DNA from: Thermophilibacter provencensis
Lineage (GTDB): Bacteria > Actinomycetota > Coriobacteriia > Coriobacteriales > Atopobiaceae
Direction of reading: 5' to 3'
Length of the DNA: 64,000 nt
Assembly (NCBI RefSeq): GCF_900128445.1
Contig: NZ_LT671417.1
Coordinates: 1-64,000, forward strand
Below the pieces are notes generated by a model. That model searched no databases. It was not told where the DNA came from and saw only the letters and a list, made by a program, of their open reading frames with translations. Below, one piece after another: positions 1-7,730 of the stretch. How positions within the stretch are numbered: position 1 is the first letter of the stretch; every line of letters starts with the position of its first letter. The position numbers were made by a program, and so were the translations under genes.

Positions 1-34
1 CGCCGCCCGCGTCTGCACTACTGCGTTATGCCCG

Positions 35-403
35 TCACTGATTGCGTGAGAAGAGGCTGCGAATCAGGTTCCAGATCTTGGGGTCCCCGTCAATGGCCTG
101 GCCGACGGCCACGCCCACGAGTACGAAGGCGGCGATGACCGCGGTGTACCAGACGCCCAGGACCAAAAAGACGATGGCTGCCACGAGGCCCACGATGCCA
201 CCCCAGAAGGCGCCCTCGCCGCCCGGGAAGGCGCGACGCACCCAGTCGCGCACGCGGCCCAGGCCGTCGCTCGCGGGCTCGCCGGAAGCGGCCCCGTCGC
301 CGGGGGCGTCGGCGGACGGCCGCTGCCCCGCGTCCTTCTCGACCGCGTCCTCGAGCTCCACCTTGAACTCCACCTTGGGCTTGGCGCCCCTCTCGTCTGC
401 CAT
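35..403 (-). CDS. DUF2273 small integral membrane protein
   Basis: A 122-residue protein with an acidic, low-complexity first half (to about residue 60) and two hydrophobic segments at roughly residues 65-105, ending in a short basic tail. This arrangement, directly after an AmaP-type gene, fits the DUF2273 family of small membrane proteins found with Asp23/AmaP envelope-stress genes. The exact molecular role of the family is not known to me. The start codon has an AGGAG site a few bases upstream, inside the end of the AmaP gene, and only 5 bases separate the two frames, so they are very probably co-translated. An Asp23 gene would be expected next, beyond the left edge of the window. Family call fairly sure; function is inferred from context. 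Confidence 0.75.
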   Translation of the reverse strand: MADERGAKPKVEFKVELEDAVEKDAGQRPSADAPGDGAASGEPASDGLGRVRDWVRRAFPGGEGAFWGGIVGLVAAIVFLVLGVWYTAVIAAFVLVGVAVGQAIDGDPKIWNLIRSLFSRNQ

Positions 404-408
404 GGCTC

Positions 409-1047
409 CTACGCCTCCCTCTCGGACTCGCGCGCGGCGCCCATCGACACCGTGATCTCGCTCGTGGAGTCGGGCTCGGCCGCCGCGAGGCCGCCATCGG
501 CGGCAGGCTCGTCGACCTCCGCCAGCGAGACCGTGACCGACTCGGGCTCCACGAACTCCAGACTCACGTCCTCAACCTTGTCGCCGCAGACCTTGGCGAG
601 CCCGTGCAGGAGGTCCTCGTGGAGCTCGGCCCCCTTGGCGACCACGTCCACGCTCTCGTGCGGGAGCACGCGCACGTGGACGCGCACGTGGCCGCGGGCC
701 CTGGCGTCAACGATGACGCGCGCCGCCGAGCACGTGCCGTCGGCCTCCACGATGTGGGAGGCCTGGGCCGCGATGGCGTCACGCGTGACGGAGATGACGC
801 CGCCGTCGACGGAGGCCACCTCGATCGTGCGCACCTTGCGGACCACGAGCGCGCGGACGAGAAGGACCACGAGGCCGAAGGCGCTCACGGCGAGGCACGC
901 CAGAATGGCGATGGAATACGGCTCGAGGTTGAGCAGCGCCGACGCCTCCAGCGTCCACGGGCCGTACCACGTGAGCGCGAGGGCGGCCAGGACGAAGAGG
1001 TTCGCCAGCGTGAAGAGGACCATGCAGAGGCGCTTGAAACCGTTCAT
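409..1047 (-). CDS. amaP: Alkaline shock response membrane anchor protein AmaP
   Basis: A 212-residue protein beginning with two close transmembrane helices (about residues 5-28 and 42-68), followed by a soluble, mixed alpha/beta region that contains the typical AmaP stretch with RVIVDARARGHVRVHV near residues 110-125. AmaP anchors the Asp23 envelope-stress protein to the membrane in Gram-positive bacteria. The start has an AGGAG site 7 bases upstream. The gene is followed immediately by the DUF2273 gene in the same direction, as in other Asp23 loci. Asp23 itself is not in the window. The acidic C-terminal tail (after about residue 165) looks lineage-specific. Confidence 0.75.
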   Translation of the reverse strand: MNGFKRLCMVLFTLANLFVLAALALTWYGPWTLEASALLNLEPYSIAILACLAVSAFGLVVLLVRALVVRKVRTIEVASVDGGVISVTRDAIAAQASHIVEADGTCSAARVIVDARARGHVRVHVRVLPHESVDVVAKGAELHEDLLHGLAKVCGDKVEDVSLEFVEPESVTVSLAEVDEPAADGGLAAAEPDSTSEITVSMGAARESEREA

Positions 1048-1084
1048 GCGAGACTCCTAACGGGTGCGAGCGTGCGCATGCACC

Positions 1085-2488
1085 CTAGGATACCCCTTGC
1101 CCCGGACGGTTTGCCCCGTGAGGGCGAGACTTCCTCCCGTGCCCGCCTCCGCGCTCGCGAACGGCCAGCCGCACGAAGGCGTAGCCGAGAAGGGCCGAGG
1201 TCACCGACCCCAGCAGGATGGCGCACTTTGCCGCGATGGCGTCGGCCGGGTCCGCGAAGGCGAGGCCGGAGATGAGGATGGACATGGTGAAGCCCACGCC
1301 GCCGAGGATGCCCACGGCCACGACCTGGCCCCAGTCCATCCCGCGTGGCAGCCGCGCAAAGCCGAGGCGCACGAGCAGGACGGTCACGAGGATGATGCCC
1401 ACGGGCTTGCCGACGACGGCGCCGAGGTAGGTGCCGAGCGCCGCCGGGTTGGTGAGGATGGCGCCGAAGTTCTCCCCCACGAGGTGCAGCTCCGCGTTCA
1501 CGAAGGCGAAGAGCGGCAGCACGAGGAAGTTCACGAAGACGGACACGTAGCGCTCCATGCGCTGCAGCGGCGGGGTCACGTGGTGCATGACGCGCTCCAC
1601 GCGCCAGGCGCCCTCGGTGAAGTCGTGCTGGCCGAGGACGTGATGCTCGTCATCATAGGCGTCGTCGAGGTCGTGAGCCTGGCGCGAGAGCCAGTCGGAG
1701 AGCTCGGGGAGGCGCACGTCGGAGCGGCTCGGCAGCGCGAAGGCGAGAATGACGCCCGCGAGCGTGGCGTGTATGCCCGAGTTGAACATGCACGCCCAGA
1801 GCACGACACCCACCGCCACGTACGGCGCCACGGAGTAGACCCGCGCCCGGTTGAGCGCCACGAGGCAGAGGGCGGCCACGAGCGAGGCGGCGCACCAGGC
1901 GAGGTCCGGCACCTGCCCGTAGAAGAGGGCGATGACCACGATGGCGAGGATGTCGTCGGCGATGGCGAGCGTCTGGAAGAAGACCTTTGCCTCGGGGGAG
2001 ATGCGGTCGCCGAGGAGCGACACCACGCCAAGCGCGAAGGCGATGTCGGTGGCGATGGGGACCGCCCAGCCGCTCGCAGTGGGCTGGCCGGCGTTGACGG
2101 CGAGGTAGATGAGGGCGGGCGCGGTGACGCCGCCCACCGCCGCGAGCATGGGGAGGATGGCCTGGCGCGGGCGGCGGAGCTGCCCCACCGTGGTCTCGTA
2201 CTTGAGCTCGATCCCCACGAGCAGGAAGAAGACCGCCATGAGGAAGTCGTTCACGAAGGCCTCGACGGTGAGCGAGACCGCGAACGGCCCCACGCCCACC
2301 TCGAGGGGCAGCGCGAGCAGCCGCTCGACGCCCTCGTAGAGCGGGGTGTTGGCAATCACGAGCGCGAGGAGGGCGGCGGCCACCATGACGCCCGCGGCGA
2401 CGGTGCCGCTGCCGGTCACGGAGGCGAGCGCGCCGCGCCGCTCGAGGCGACGCACGACGGCAGGCTCGCCGTAGATGCTCTTGGCCAT
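1085..2488 (-). CDS. nhaA: Na+/H+ antiporter NhaA
   Basis: A 467-residue polytopic membrane protein that exchanges Na+ or Li+ for H+ and so controls internal pH and sodium. The NhaA signature is clear: WAVPIATDIAFALGV followed by the paired aspartates in QTLAIADDILAIVVIALFYG (about residues 165-190), the ion-binding and proton-binding site. It is longer than the usual ~390 residues because of a hydrophilic insertion of about 60 residues between helices (rich in D, E and H, around residues 265-320) and a basic C-terminal tail. It starts 3 bases after the stop codon of the upstream DUF1836 gene, so the two form one transcription unit in which the regulator is read first. Confidence 0.93.
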   Translation of the reverse strand: MAKSIYGEPAVVRRLERRGALASVTGSGTVAAGVMVAAALLALVIANTPLYEGVERLLALPLEVGVGPFAVSLTVEAFVNDFLMAVFFLLVGIELKYETTVGQLRRPRQAILPMLAAVGGVTAPALIYLAVNAGQPTASGWAVPIATDIAFALGVVSLLGDRISPEAKVFFQTLAIADDILAIVVIALFYGQVPDLAWCAASLVAALCLVALNRARVYSVAPYVAVGVVLWACMFNSGIHATLAGVILAFALPSRSDVRLPELSDWLSRQAHDLDDAYDDEHHVLGQHDFTEGAWRVERVMHHVTPPLQRMERYVSVFVNFLVLPLFAFVNAELHLVGENFGAILTNPAALGTYLGAVVGKPVGIILVTVLLVRLGFARLPRGMDWGQVVAVGILGGVGFTMSILISGLAFADPADAIAAKCAILLGSVTSALLGYAFVRLAVRERGGGHGRKSRPHGANRPGQGVS

Positions 2489-2491
2489 GCC

Positions 2492-3088
2492 TCACGCCTC
2501 CCGCTCGCCGAGGAGGAGCACCTGCTCCACCGCGACCTTGTCCGCGAGGGCGTCCATGGCGGCCTGGAGCAGCCACGCGAGCCCCGTCTCGGCAGGGCCT
2601 CCGTCCTTGTCGAGAAGAACGAGCGAGGACTCCTGGCCGGCAGGCTCGCCACCGGGCGAGAAGCGCCGCGCAAGCGCTGCCTCGAGCGCCGCGCACGAGC
2701 TGTCGTAGAGCGCCTCGAGGTCGAGCTCGGAGGACCAGATGAGGGCGGCGAGCTGACTCACCTGCGAGATGGAGAACACGCGCTTCAGAGCGCACACGAA
2801 GAGCAGCGACGCCACGTGCCGGCGCGTGTAGCGCTTCTTGCGCGGCGCGGGGATCACGCCCTGCTTGACGTAGTTGTTGACCATCGACCCCGTGACGAGG
2901 GTCTCGCCCGGGACCTGCATGAACTCGAGCTCCTGCGAGACGAGCGTGAGCAGCTGGTCGAGGTAGAGCTCGATGCGCGGCATCTCGCGGATGCGCGAGA
3001 TGTGCACGGAGCGCATCCGCTCCGCGAGCGACCTGAGGTCCTCCTCGCTTGCCGACGCGGCGCGGAGCTCACGGTTCTTCTCGCCCAT
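2492..3088 (-). CDS. DUF1836 helix-turn-helix protein
   Basis: A 198-residue cytoplasmic protein of the DUF1836 family. The central part reads like a MerR-type winged helix: an entry motif (VTGSMVNNYVKQGVIPAPRK, about residues 72-91) followed by KRYTRRHVASLLFVCALKRVFSI. DUF1836 proteins are presumed transcription regulators; no ligand is known. The start (AAAGGAG 5 bases upstream) begins with MGEKN, one of several genes here whose first codons contain GAGAAGAAC. The gene is read just before nhaA with a 3-base gap, suggesting that it controls or is co-expressed with the antiporter. It is divergent from the DegV gene across an AT-rich 122-base spacer. Confidence 0.7.
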   Translation of the reverse strand: MGEKNRELRAASASEEDLRSLAERMRSVHISRIREMPRIELYLDQLLTLVSQELEFMQVPGETLVTGSMVNNYVKQGVIPAPRKKRYTRRHVASLLFVCALKRVFSISQVSQLAALIWSSELDLEALYDSSCAALEAALARRFSPGGEPAGQESSLVLLDKDGGPAETGLAWLLQAAMDALADKVAVEQVLLLGEREA

Positions 3089-3210
3089 GGCACTCCTTTG
3101 TTTTTCTCGTAAACAGATAATCTAGTATTCAAGACCATGTGAAAGGGATATAGTCTAGCTAGCATCATACCGGCCAGCGGGGACCTCGTCACGCACCAGG
3201 GGGAGAAACC
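3089..3210. promoter_or_regulatory. Divergent promoter region DUF1836-nhaA / degV
   Basis: A 122-base spacer between divergent genes, much richer in A+T than its surroundings (roughly 3098-3175), where both promoters must lie. I could not place a convincing -35/-10 pair by eye. The degV side ends in an AGGGGGAG ribosome binding site and the DUF1836 side in AAAGGAG. Confidence 0.5.
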
Positions 3211-4077
3211 ATGAACGAGCAGCGCATCGCCGTCATCACCGACTCCGGCACCGACACGCCCGCCGACTTCGTCGCCGCCCACGACGTGCGCGTCATCCCG
3301 CTGCGCATCAACTACTCCGACGGGTCGAGCTACGAGAACGGCGTCGACATCACCACGGAGGACGTGGTCCGCCGCTTTGACGAGGAGATTCCCTCGACCT
3401 CGCTCCCCTCGCCCATGAAGATCCGCGACACCTTCGAGCAGGCGCGGCGTGACGGCTACGTTGGCGCCGTCGTGGTGACCATCTCGTCGGGGCTCTCCGC
3501 CACCAACGAGACCATGAACATGGTCGCGCGCCAGATGGAGGACTTCCCCATCGTGGTGGTGGACACCAAGAGTATCGGCGTCGCGGCGGGCCTCGTCGTC
3601 ATGGAGGCCGTGCGCCAGGTTGAGGCGGGCATGCCGCTTGACAGGATCGGCAGCGTGCTGGGCGCCCTCTCTGAGCGCACGCGCGTGTACTTCTCAGTCC
3701 AGAAGCTCGACTTCCTGCGCAAGGGCGGCCGTATCAGCGAGGCCGTCTACCGCGTGGGATCCGTCCTCAACATCAAGCCCGTCCTCATGTGCGACGAGCG
3801 CGAGGGCAAGTACGTCATCGCCAAGAAGGCGCGCGGGTGGTCTCGCGCGCTCGACGCGCAGGTCAGGCTCGTCGTGGAGAACGCGCGGCAGTGGGGCCGC
3901 GTGCGCCTGGCCGTGTGCACGTACGACCCCGCGCTGAGAGACGAGCTCGTGGCGCGCGTCCGCGAGCACGTGGGCGCCGTGGCGGAGATCGTGGAGCTTG
4001 TGAGCTGCGGCATCTCCGCCGACCTGCTCGTCCACACCGGCCCCACGCTCGTCGGCATGGCGGTGCAGGGAGTCTAG
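3211..4077 (+). CDS. DegV family fatty-acid-binding protein
   Basis: A 288-residue protein of the DegV/FakB fold, which binds a fatty acid and presents it to the fatty acid kinase FakA for phosphorylation and entry into membrane lipid synthesis. The N-terminal AVITDSGTDTP, the SLPSPMKIRDTFEQ region (residues ~70-84), the central VVTISSGLSATNETM (residues ~88-103) with the conserved SSGLS ligand loop, and the late QKLDFLRKGGRI are all characteristic. FakA is not in the window. The gene stands alone, divergent from the DUF1836-nhaA unit, and is followed by a repeat-filled spacer. Which fatty acid it prefers cannot be told from sequence. Confidence 0.9.
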   Translation: MNEQRIAVITDSGTDTPADFVAAHDVRVIPLRINYSDGSSYENGVDITTEDVVRRFDEEIPSTSLPSPMKIRDTFEQARRDGYVGAVVVTISSGLSATNETMNMVARQMEDFPIVVVDTKSIGVAAGLVVMEAVRQVEAGMPLDRIGSVLGALSERTRVYFSVQKLDFLRKGGRISEAVYRVGSVLNIKPVLMCDEREGKYVIAKKARGWSRALDAQVRLVVENARQWGRVRLAVCTYDPALRDELVARVREHVGAVAEIVELVSCGISADLLVHTGPTLVGMAVQGV

Positions 4078-4098
4078 GCGCGCGCCACCGCGTCGCCG

Positions 4099-4166
4099 TG
4101 CCACTGGCGTCATGCCACTGGCGTCAGGTTTGTTTGGCATGCTAGTGACGTCAGGTTTATTTGGCA
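4099..4166. repeat. 27-bp tandem repeat, 2.5 copies
   Basis: Two adjacent 27-base units (4113-4139 and 4140-4166) share TGC-A-TG-CGTCAGGTTT-TTTGGCA, and a half unit (TGCCACTGGCGTCA) precedes them at 4099-4112. Each full unit begins with TGCCA or TGCTA and ends with TGGCA, so its ends are inverted. It looks like a REP-type intergenic element downstream of degV. Confidence 0.75.
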
Positions 4167-4196
4167 CACGGCCATCACGCGCGGCCAAGGATTTCC

Positions 4197-4340
4197 GGAC
4201 ATCCCGGTTTACGCGTGCCGAGAAGGACGCGGAAACCGGGATTTTGTTCATTTTGGACGCGAAATCACAGGCTACGCATCCGAAGGTTTCATCTTTTGCA
4301 CGCGTGAACGGGGATGTCCGCATATCCCCGTTCACGCGTG
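4197..4340. repeat. Paired inverted palindromes (BIME-like)
   Basis: Two stem-loops: ATCCCGGTTT/AAACCGGGAT at 4201-4242, and a perfect 16-base arm CACGCGTGAACGGGGA with its complement at 4299-4340. Both contain GGACATCCC-GTT-ACGCGTGC, but in opposite orientation, so this is one element present as an inverted pair. It lies between the convergent ends of degV and mtnN and could also end both transcripts. Confidence 0.7.
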
Positions 4341-4349
4341 CCGCGTACG

Positions 4350-5051
4350 TTAGAGCGCGGCCACCATGTGCTCGACGATTCTGGCGCAGCGCTCCGCGGA
4401 GGCGCGCTCGAAGGTGGCGTAGTCCATGGCCTGACCCTCGGTGCCGGGCTTGTCGGAGATGGCGCGCACCACGACGAAGGGAACCCCGTTGGCCTCGGCC
4501 GCCTGGGCAATGGCCGCGCCCTCCATCTCGCAGCAGAGCGCCTCGAAGGTCCCCACGATGCGGCGGCGGTCCTCCTCCGCGGAGATGAACTGGTCACCGG
4601 AGGCAACGCGGCCGGACAGCGCGCGCACCTCGGGGGCAACGGCCGCGGCGGCGGCAAGCGCTGCGTCGCGCAGCGCGGCGTCAGCCACGTACTCGGGACG
4701 CTCGCGGCCGGGGACGAGGCCGGGCGCGTAGCCGAGCGCGCCCACGGAAAAGTCGTGCTGTACGCAGTCCGTGGAGACCACGAGGTCGCCGATGTCAAGG
4801 CGCGCGGCGTCGAGCGAGCCCGCAACGCCCGTGTTGATGAGGTGCGTGCAGCCGAAGTGGTCTGCCAGGACCTGCGCGCAGATGCCGGCGTTCACCTTCC
4901 CGATGCCGCACTTGACCACGACCACGTCCTTCTCGCCCAGGCGCCCCGCGCAGAAGTTCGTGCCGGCCACGCGCTCCGAGCGCGCGTCCGCGAGCTCCGC
5001 CTTGAGGCGCTCCACCTCGACGTCCATCGCGCCGATGATTCCAATCTTCAT
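4350..5051 (-). CDS. mtnN: 5'-Methylthioadenosine/S-adenosylhomocysteine nucleosidase
   Basis: A 233-residue cytoplasmic enzyme that cleaves adenine from S-adenosylhomocysteine and methylthioadenosine. Family landmarks are MKIGIIGAMDVEVERL with the general acid Glu12, VVKCGIGKVNAG, INTGVAGSL, the CCEMEGAAIAQAA substrate-binding stretch around residues 170-182, and the catalytic Asp in VRAISDKPG near residue 196. It is read 9 bases after luxS, so one transcript carries both steps that turn S-adenosylhomocysteine into S-ribosylhomocysteine and then homocysteine plus the AI-2 precursor. Length is normal for the family. Confidence 0.95.
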   Translation of the reverse strand: MKIGIIGAMDVEVERLKAELADARSERVAGTNFCAGRLGEKDVVVVKCGIGKVNAGICAQVLADHFGCTHLINTGVAGSLDAARLDIGDLVVSTDCVQHDFSVGALGYAPGLVPGRERPEYVADAALRDAALAAAAAVAPEVRALSGRVASGDQFISAEEDRRRIVGTFEALCCEMEGAAIAQAAEANGVPFVVVRAISDKPGTEGQAMDYATFERASAERCARIVEHMVAAL

Positions 5052-5060
5052 TATGTCCCC

Positions 5061-5549
5061 CTACTCCTGCGGATAGGCGAGATGCGCCTCGTCGATGTTC
5101 TCCAACGTGTTCTCCAGGTAGCGGCGCGCCCACCAGCGGGCCTGCGCGAGGTCGGCGTCATGCCAGTTGCCGCACTCCTCCGGGCGCGCGCCGGGAATCT
5201 CGCCCGTAAAGTCACGGATGAACTCAAAGGTCTCCCGCACGAGCGGCGCCACCTCGGCGGAGGTGTGCTCGCCAAAGAGGATGAGGTAGAAGCCCGTGCG
5301 GCAGCCCATCGGGCCAAAGTAGACCACGCGGTCACGCCAGGCGGGGCTGTTGCGCAGGTAGGTGGCGCCCAGGTGCTCGATGGCGTGGACGGCCGCCGTG
5401 TCCATCACGGGCTCGCGGTTGGGCGCGGTGAGGCGCAGGTCAAACGTGGTGACCACGGCGCCGGTGGCGGGATCGGCATCCACGCGACTCACGTAGACGC
5501 CCGGCTCGAGCGTGAGGTGGTTGACGGTGAAGCTGGCGATCTTCTCCAT
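5061..5549 (-). CDS. luxS: S-ribosylhomocysteine lyase LuxS
   Basis: A 162-residue metalloenzyme that splits S-ribosylhomocysteine into homocysteine and DPD, the AI-2 autoinducer precursor. The zinc site is visible as HAIEH (His55, His59) with Cys126 in PEECGNWH, and the catalytic cysteine is Cys83 in MGCRTGFY. I chose the ATG at 5549 because homology begins at MEKIASFTVNH; upstream sequence in the same frame is repeat DNA. It is the first gene of the luxS-mtnN pair. Two GAGAAG motifs lie in its 5' leader. Confidence 0.95.
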   Translation of the reverse strand: MEKIASFTVNHLTLEPGVYVSRVDADPATGAVVTTFDLRLTAPNREPVMDTAAVHAIEHLGATYLRNSPAWRDRVVYFGPMGCRTGFYLILFGEHTSAEVAPLVRETFEFIRDFTGEIPGARPEECGNWHDADLAQARWWARRYLENTLENIDEAHLAYPQE

Positions 5550-5849
5550 GGGACTCCCTGGGGTCGAGGCTCTTCTCGGCAGTTCTTCTCGCCACCAGTG
5601 TAGCCGTCTGGGACTCAGACCCGCGACGCGAAAGCGTCGCCAAGCCCCCGCGGAGCCGATGTGCGGGGGCGAGGCGACGCTTTGGCGAGAAGAACCGTCG
5701 CCAATCCCCCGCACGGCCGGCCCGCGGGGGATTGGCGACGCTCCGCCCGAGAACGGCGGGCCGCCCGTCACCGCTCCCGCAAGATTGTCTGGGACAAACT
5801 GAGTCCTGCCCCGTGTTATAGGCAGAGCCCCCGAGCGAAAGGAGACGCG
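5550..5849. other. 300-base divergent spacer luxS / ECF sigma factor
   Basis: Holds the luxS leader with a GTTCTTCTCGCC motif (about 5582-5593), the left copy of the 108-bp palindromic repeat (5633-5740), and then about 100 bases that must contain the sigma-factor promoter. The latter includes TTGTCTGGGACAAACTGAG and GTGTTATAGG, but I could not define promoter boxes. Confidence 0.6.
5633..5740. repeat. 108-bp double-hairpin repeat, left copy
   Basis: Two stem-loops joined by TTTGGCGAGAAGAAC. Hairpin 1 (5633-5681) pairs AGCGTCGCC-AGCCCCCGC with its near complement; hairpin 2 (5696-5740) pairs CGTCGCCAATCCCCCGC perfectly. A second copy in the same orientation and of the same length lies at 7597-7704. 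Confidence 0.85.
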
Positions 5850-6356
5850 ATGACCCCGAGGGTGGTGAGAGACGACGCCTTCCTGCGGCAAGCGATGCGC
5901 GCGCACGGTGCGAGCGTGCTGCGCCTGGCGATTACGCAGACCGGGTCGCGCGCGGACGCCGAGGACGTCTACCAGGACGTCTTTGTGGCGCTTGCCTGCT
6001 GTGACACCGCTTTTGGCGACGAGGGGCACCTGCGGGCCTGGCTCCTGCGCACGACGCTCAACCGCTGCCGGGACCTCGCGCGCTCGTGGTGGCGCCGCCA
6101 CGCGCAGTCCTTCGACGCGCTCGGCCTGGAGGTGGCGGACGCCGAGAAGGACGAGGACCCCTGGACCCCCGCCGAGCTCTGGGCGGCCGTCCAGCGCCTG
6201 CCCGAGCGCTACCGCGCCGTCATCCACCTGCGCTACGTGGAGCAGATGCCCGCAGACGCCATCGCCGCGGCGTGCGGCATCTCCGAGTCGGCCGTGCGCA
6301 CGCGCCTCTCGCGCGCCACGCAGAAGCTGCGATTCTACCTGGGAGGTACGTCATGA
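5850..6356 (+). CDS. ECF-type RNA polymerase sigma factor
   Basis: A 168-residue sigma-70 family factor with only regions 2 and 4. Region 2 is seen around residues 20-85 (ADAEDVYQDVFVALA, then HLRAWLLRTTLNRCRDLAR) and region 4 at about 110-165 (LPERYRAVIHLRYVEQMPADAIA, then SESAVRTRLSRATQKLR). The ATG at 5850 has AAAGGAGA six bases upstream; frame sequence before it is repeat DNA. Its stop overlaps the start of the membrane protein gene (ATGA), the standard arrangement for an ECF factor and its anti-sigma factor. The inducing signal cannot be read from the sequence. Confidence 0.9.
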   Translation: MTPRVVRDDAFLRQAMRAHGASVLRLAITQTGSRADAEDVYQDVFVALACCDTAFGDEGHLRAWLLRTTLNRCRDLARSWWRRHAQSFDALGLEVADAEKDEDPWTPAELWAAVQRLPERYRAVIHLRYVEQMPADAIAAACGISESAVRTRLSRATQKLRFYLGGTS

Positions 6357-7549
6357 GCGAGAAGAACCCTGCTGAGAAGCACCTGCACCGCCTCTACGAG
6401 GGCGTCCGGCACAGCGAGGAGCTCGACGACGCCGTGATCGCGCGCGTGAAGGCACTCCGGGAGGAGGAGGCCGCGCCGCGAGCCCTCGTCACGCGGCGCG
6501 TGGCGCTCGTGGGGGCGGCGGGCTGCGCCGTCGCGGCCGGGCTCGCCCTGGGGCTGCCCGTCCTCCTAGGCCCTGACTCCGGCGGCAACGCCTTCGGGCT
6601 TGTCATCGCCCGGGCCGCGGAGGGGGGCGACGCCGTGGCCGTGAGCGCAGGGTCCAACGGGCTCATGCCCTGCGACGGCACGTACGGAAGCTACATCAGG
6701 CTCTCCCTCAACCTCAGCGTCACCGGCGGCGGCGTGGAGTCGGTCACGTACCGGGTGACGGACAGCCCCATGGCAACGATCGACCGCCCCTCCATCCACG
6801 AGCCGATGACCGAGCACGCCGTCGTCTCGCTCTACACGGAGGCACCGGACGACTATGGCGACGAGATGCCCCCGGGAGAGATTCCCGAGACGGTGACCAT
6901 CGACCCGGCGGCATCGGACGCCCCTCCGTGCCTCGACGTCAACGGCAACGTACCCTACCTCACGGTCAACAACCGCGACGCCTTCTGGGCAAGCGACGAG
7001 ACCATCCAGCTGCTCGGGGCGTGGCTGGACCTGGAGTCACGGCCGTGGAGCGACACGAGCGAGTACGCCTGGCAGGAGGGCGAGACGGACGAGGAGCACA
7101 TCGACCGCGTGGAGCGCCTCACCGAGGAGGCGTGGGCGGAGTACGACGCGCTGCAGCCCCAGATCCAGGCCGCGCGCGAGGCCTACCTCGAGAGCTTCCA
7201 CGCGCACGCGGCGACGCAGGAGTCCTTCGAGGAATGGCAGCGCTCGCTCTACGTGAGCGGGTTCGTCTGCGCCGCGGACGCGCTCGGCGAGGCCCGGCTC
7301 GAGGCCACGGCCACGTTCTCTGACGGCAGCACGCAGACGCGCCGCTACCGCATCTCGTTCGTGGACGGCTGCGAGCAGGTGCTCTCCGAGCGCTTTGACG
7401 CGCTGCTCGCCCTGGATGACGACTTCTCCCAGTGCCTCGAGGAGGAGCTCCCCTGGCACCGCTACCCCACCCCCACGGAGGAGGAGATAGCCGCGGACCC
7501 GCGCCTCTCCGCACCGATCTTCCAGATCGAGGACGTGACGGGGGCGTAG
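6353..7549 (+). CDS. Probable membrane anti-sigma factor with large extracellular domain
   Basis: A 398-residue protein: a cytoplasmic segment of about 45 residues rich in charge, one transmembrane helix (about residues 49-70, VALVGAAGCAVAAGLALGLPVLL), and a large exported domain of about 320 residues with many acidic and aromatic residues and several cysteines. No enzyme or sensor fold was recognised in the exported part. Because its start overlaps the sigma-factor stop by four bases, it is most likely the cognate anti-sigma factor that holds the ECF factor at the membrane. The cytoplasmic segment is short and has no obvious HCxxC zinc motif. Function is inference from layout; topology is visible. 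Confidence 0.65.
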   Translation: MSEKNPAEKHLHRLYEGVRHSEELDDAVIARVKALREEEAAPRALVTRRVALVGAAGCAVAAGLALGLPVLLGPDSGGNAFGLVIARAAEGGDAVAVSAGSNGLMPCDGTYGSYIRLSLNLSVTGGGVESVTYRVTDSPMATIDRPSIHEPMTEHAVVSLYTEAPDDYGDEMPPGEIPETVTIDPAASDAPPCLDVNGNVPYLTVNNRDAFWASDETIQLLGAWLDLESRPWSDTSEYAWQEGETDEEHIDRVERLTEEAWAEYDALQPQIQAAREAYLESFHAHAATQESFEEWQRSLYVSGFVCAADALGEARLEATATFSDGSTQTRRYRISFVDGCEQVLSERFDALLALDDDFSQCLEEELPWHRYPTPTEEEIAADPRLSAPIFQIEDVTGA

Positions 7550-7596
7550 GGAGGTTCTTCTCGCCCGTTTTTCTCGCCCGCCCTGCGCGGGCCGGA

Positions 7597-7704
7597 AGCG
7601 TCGCCTCACCTCCGCACGGCCACTCCGCGGGGGCAAGGAGACGCTTTGGCGAGAAGAACCGTCGCCAATCCCCCGCACAACCGGTCCGCGGGGGATTCGC
7701 GACG
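7597..7704. repeat. 108-bp double-hairpin repeat, right copy
   Basis: Same length and orientation as the repeat at 5633-5740: hairpin 1 at 7597-7645, the TTTGGCGAGAAGAAC joint, and hairpin 2 at 7660-7704 with one arm change (ATTCGCGACG instead of ATTGGCGACG). It lies between the anti-sigma gene and the convergent mscS gene and may end both transcripts. A GTTCTTCTCGCC motif precedes it, as for the left copy. Confidence 0.85.
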
Positions 7705-7730
7705 CTCCGTCCGGGCAGCGCCGGGGCGCC

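Noticed and set aside
1064-3112. Long + strand frame across nhaA and DUF1836
   Set aside because: Antisense shadow of two identified genes; no ribosome binding site and His/Glu/Arg-rich composition.
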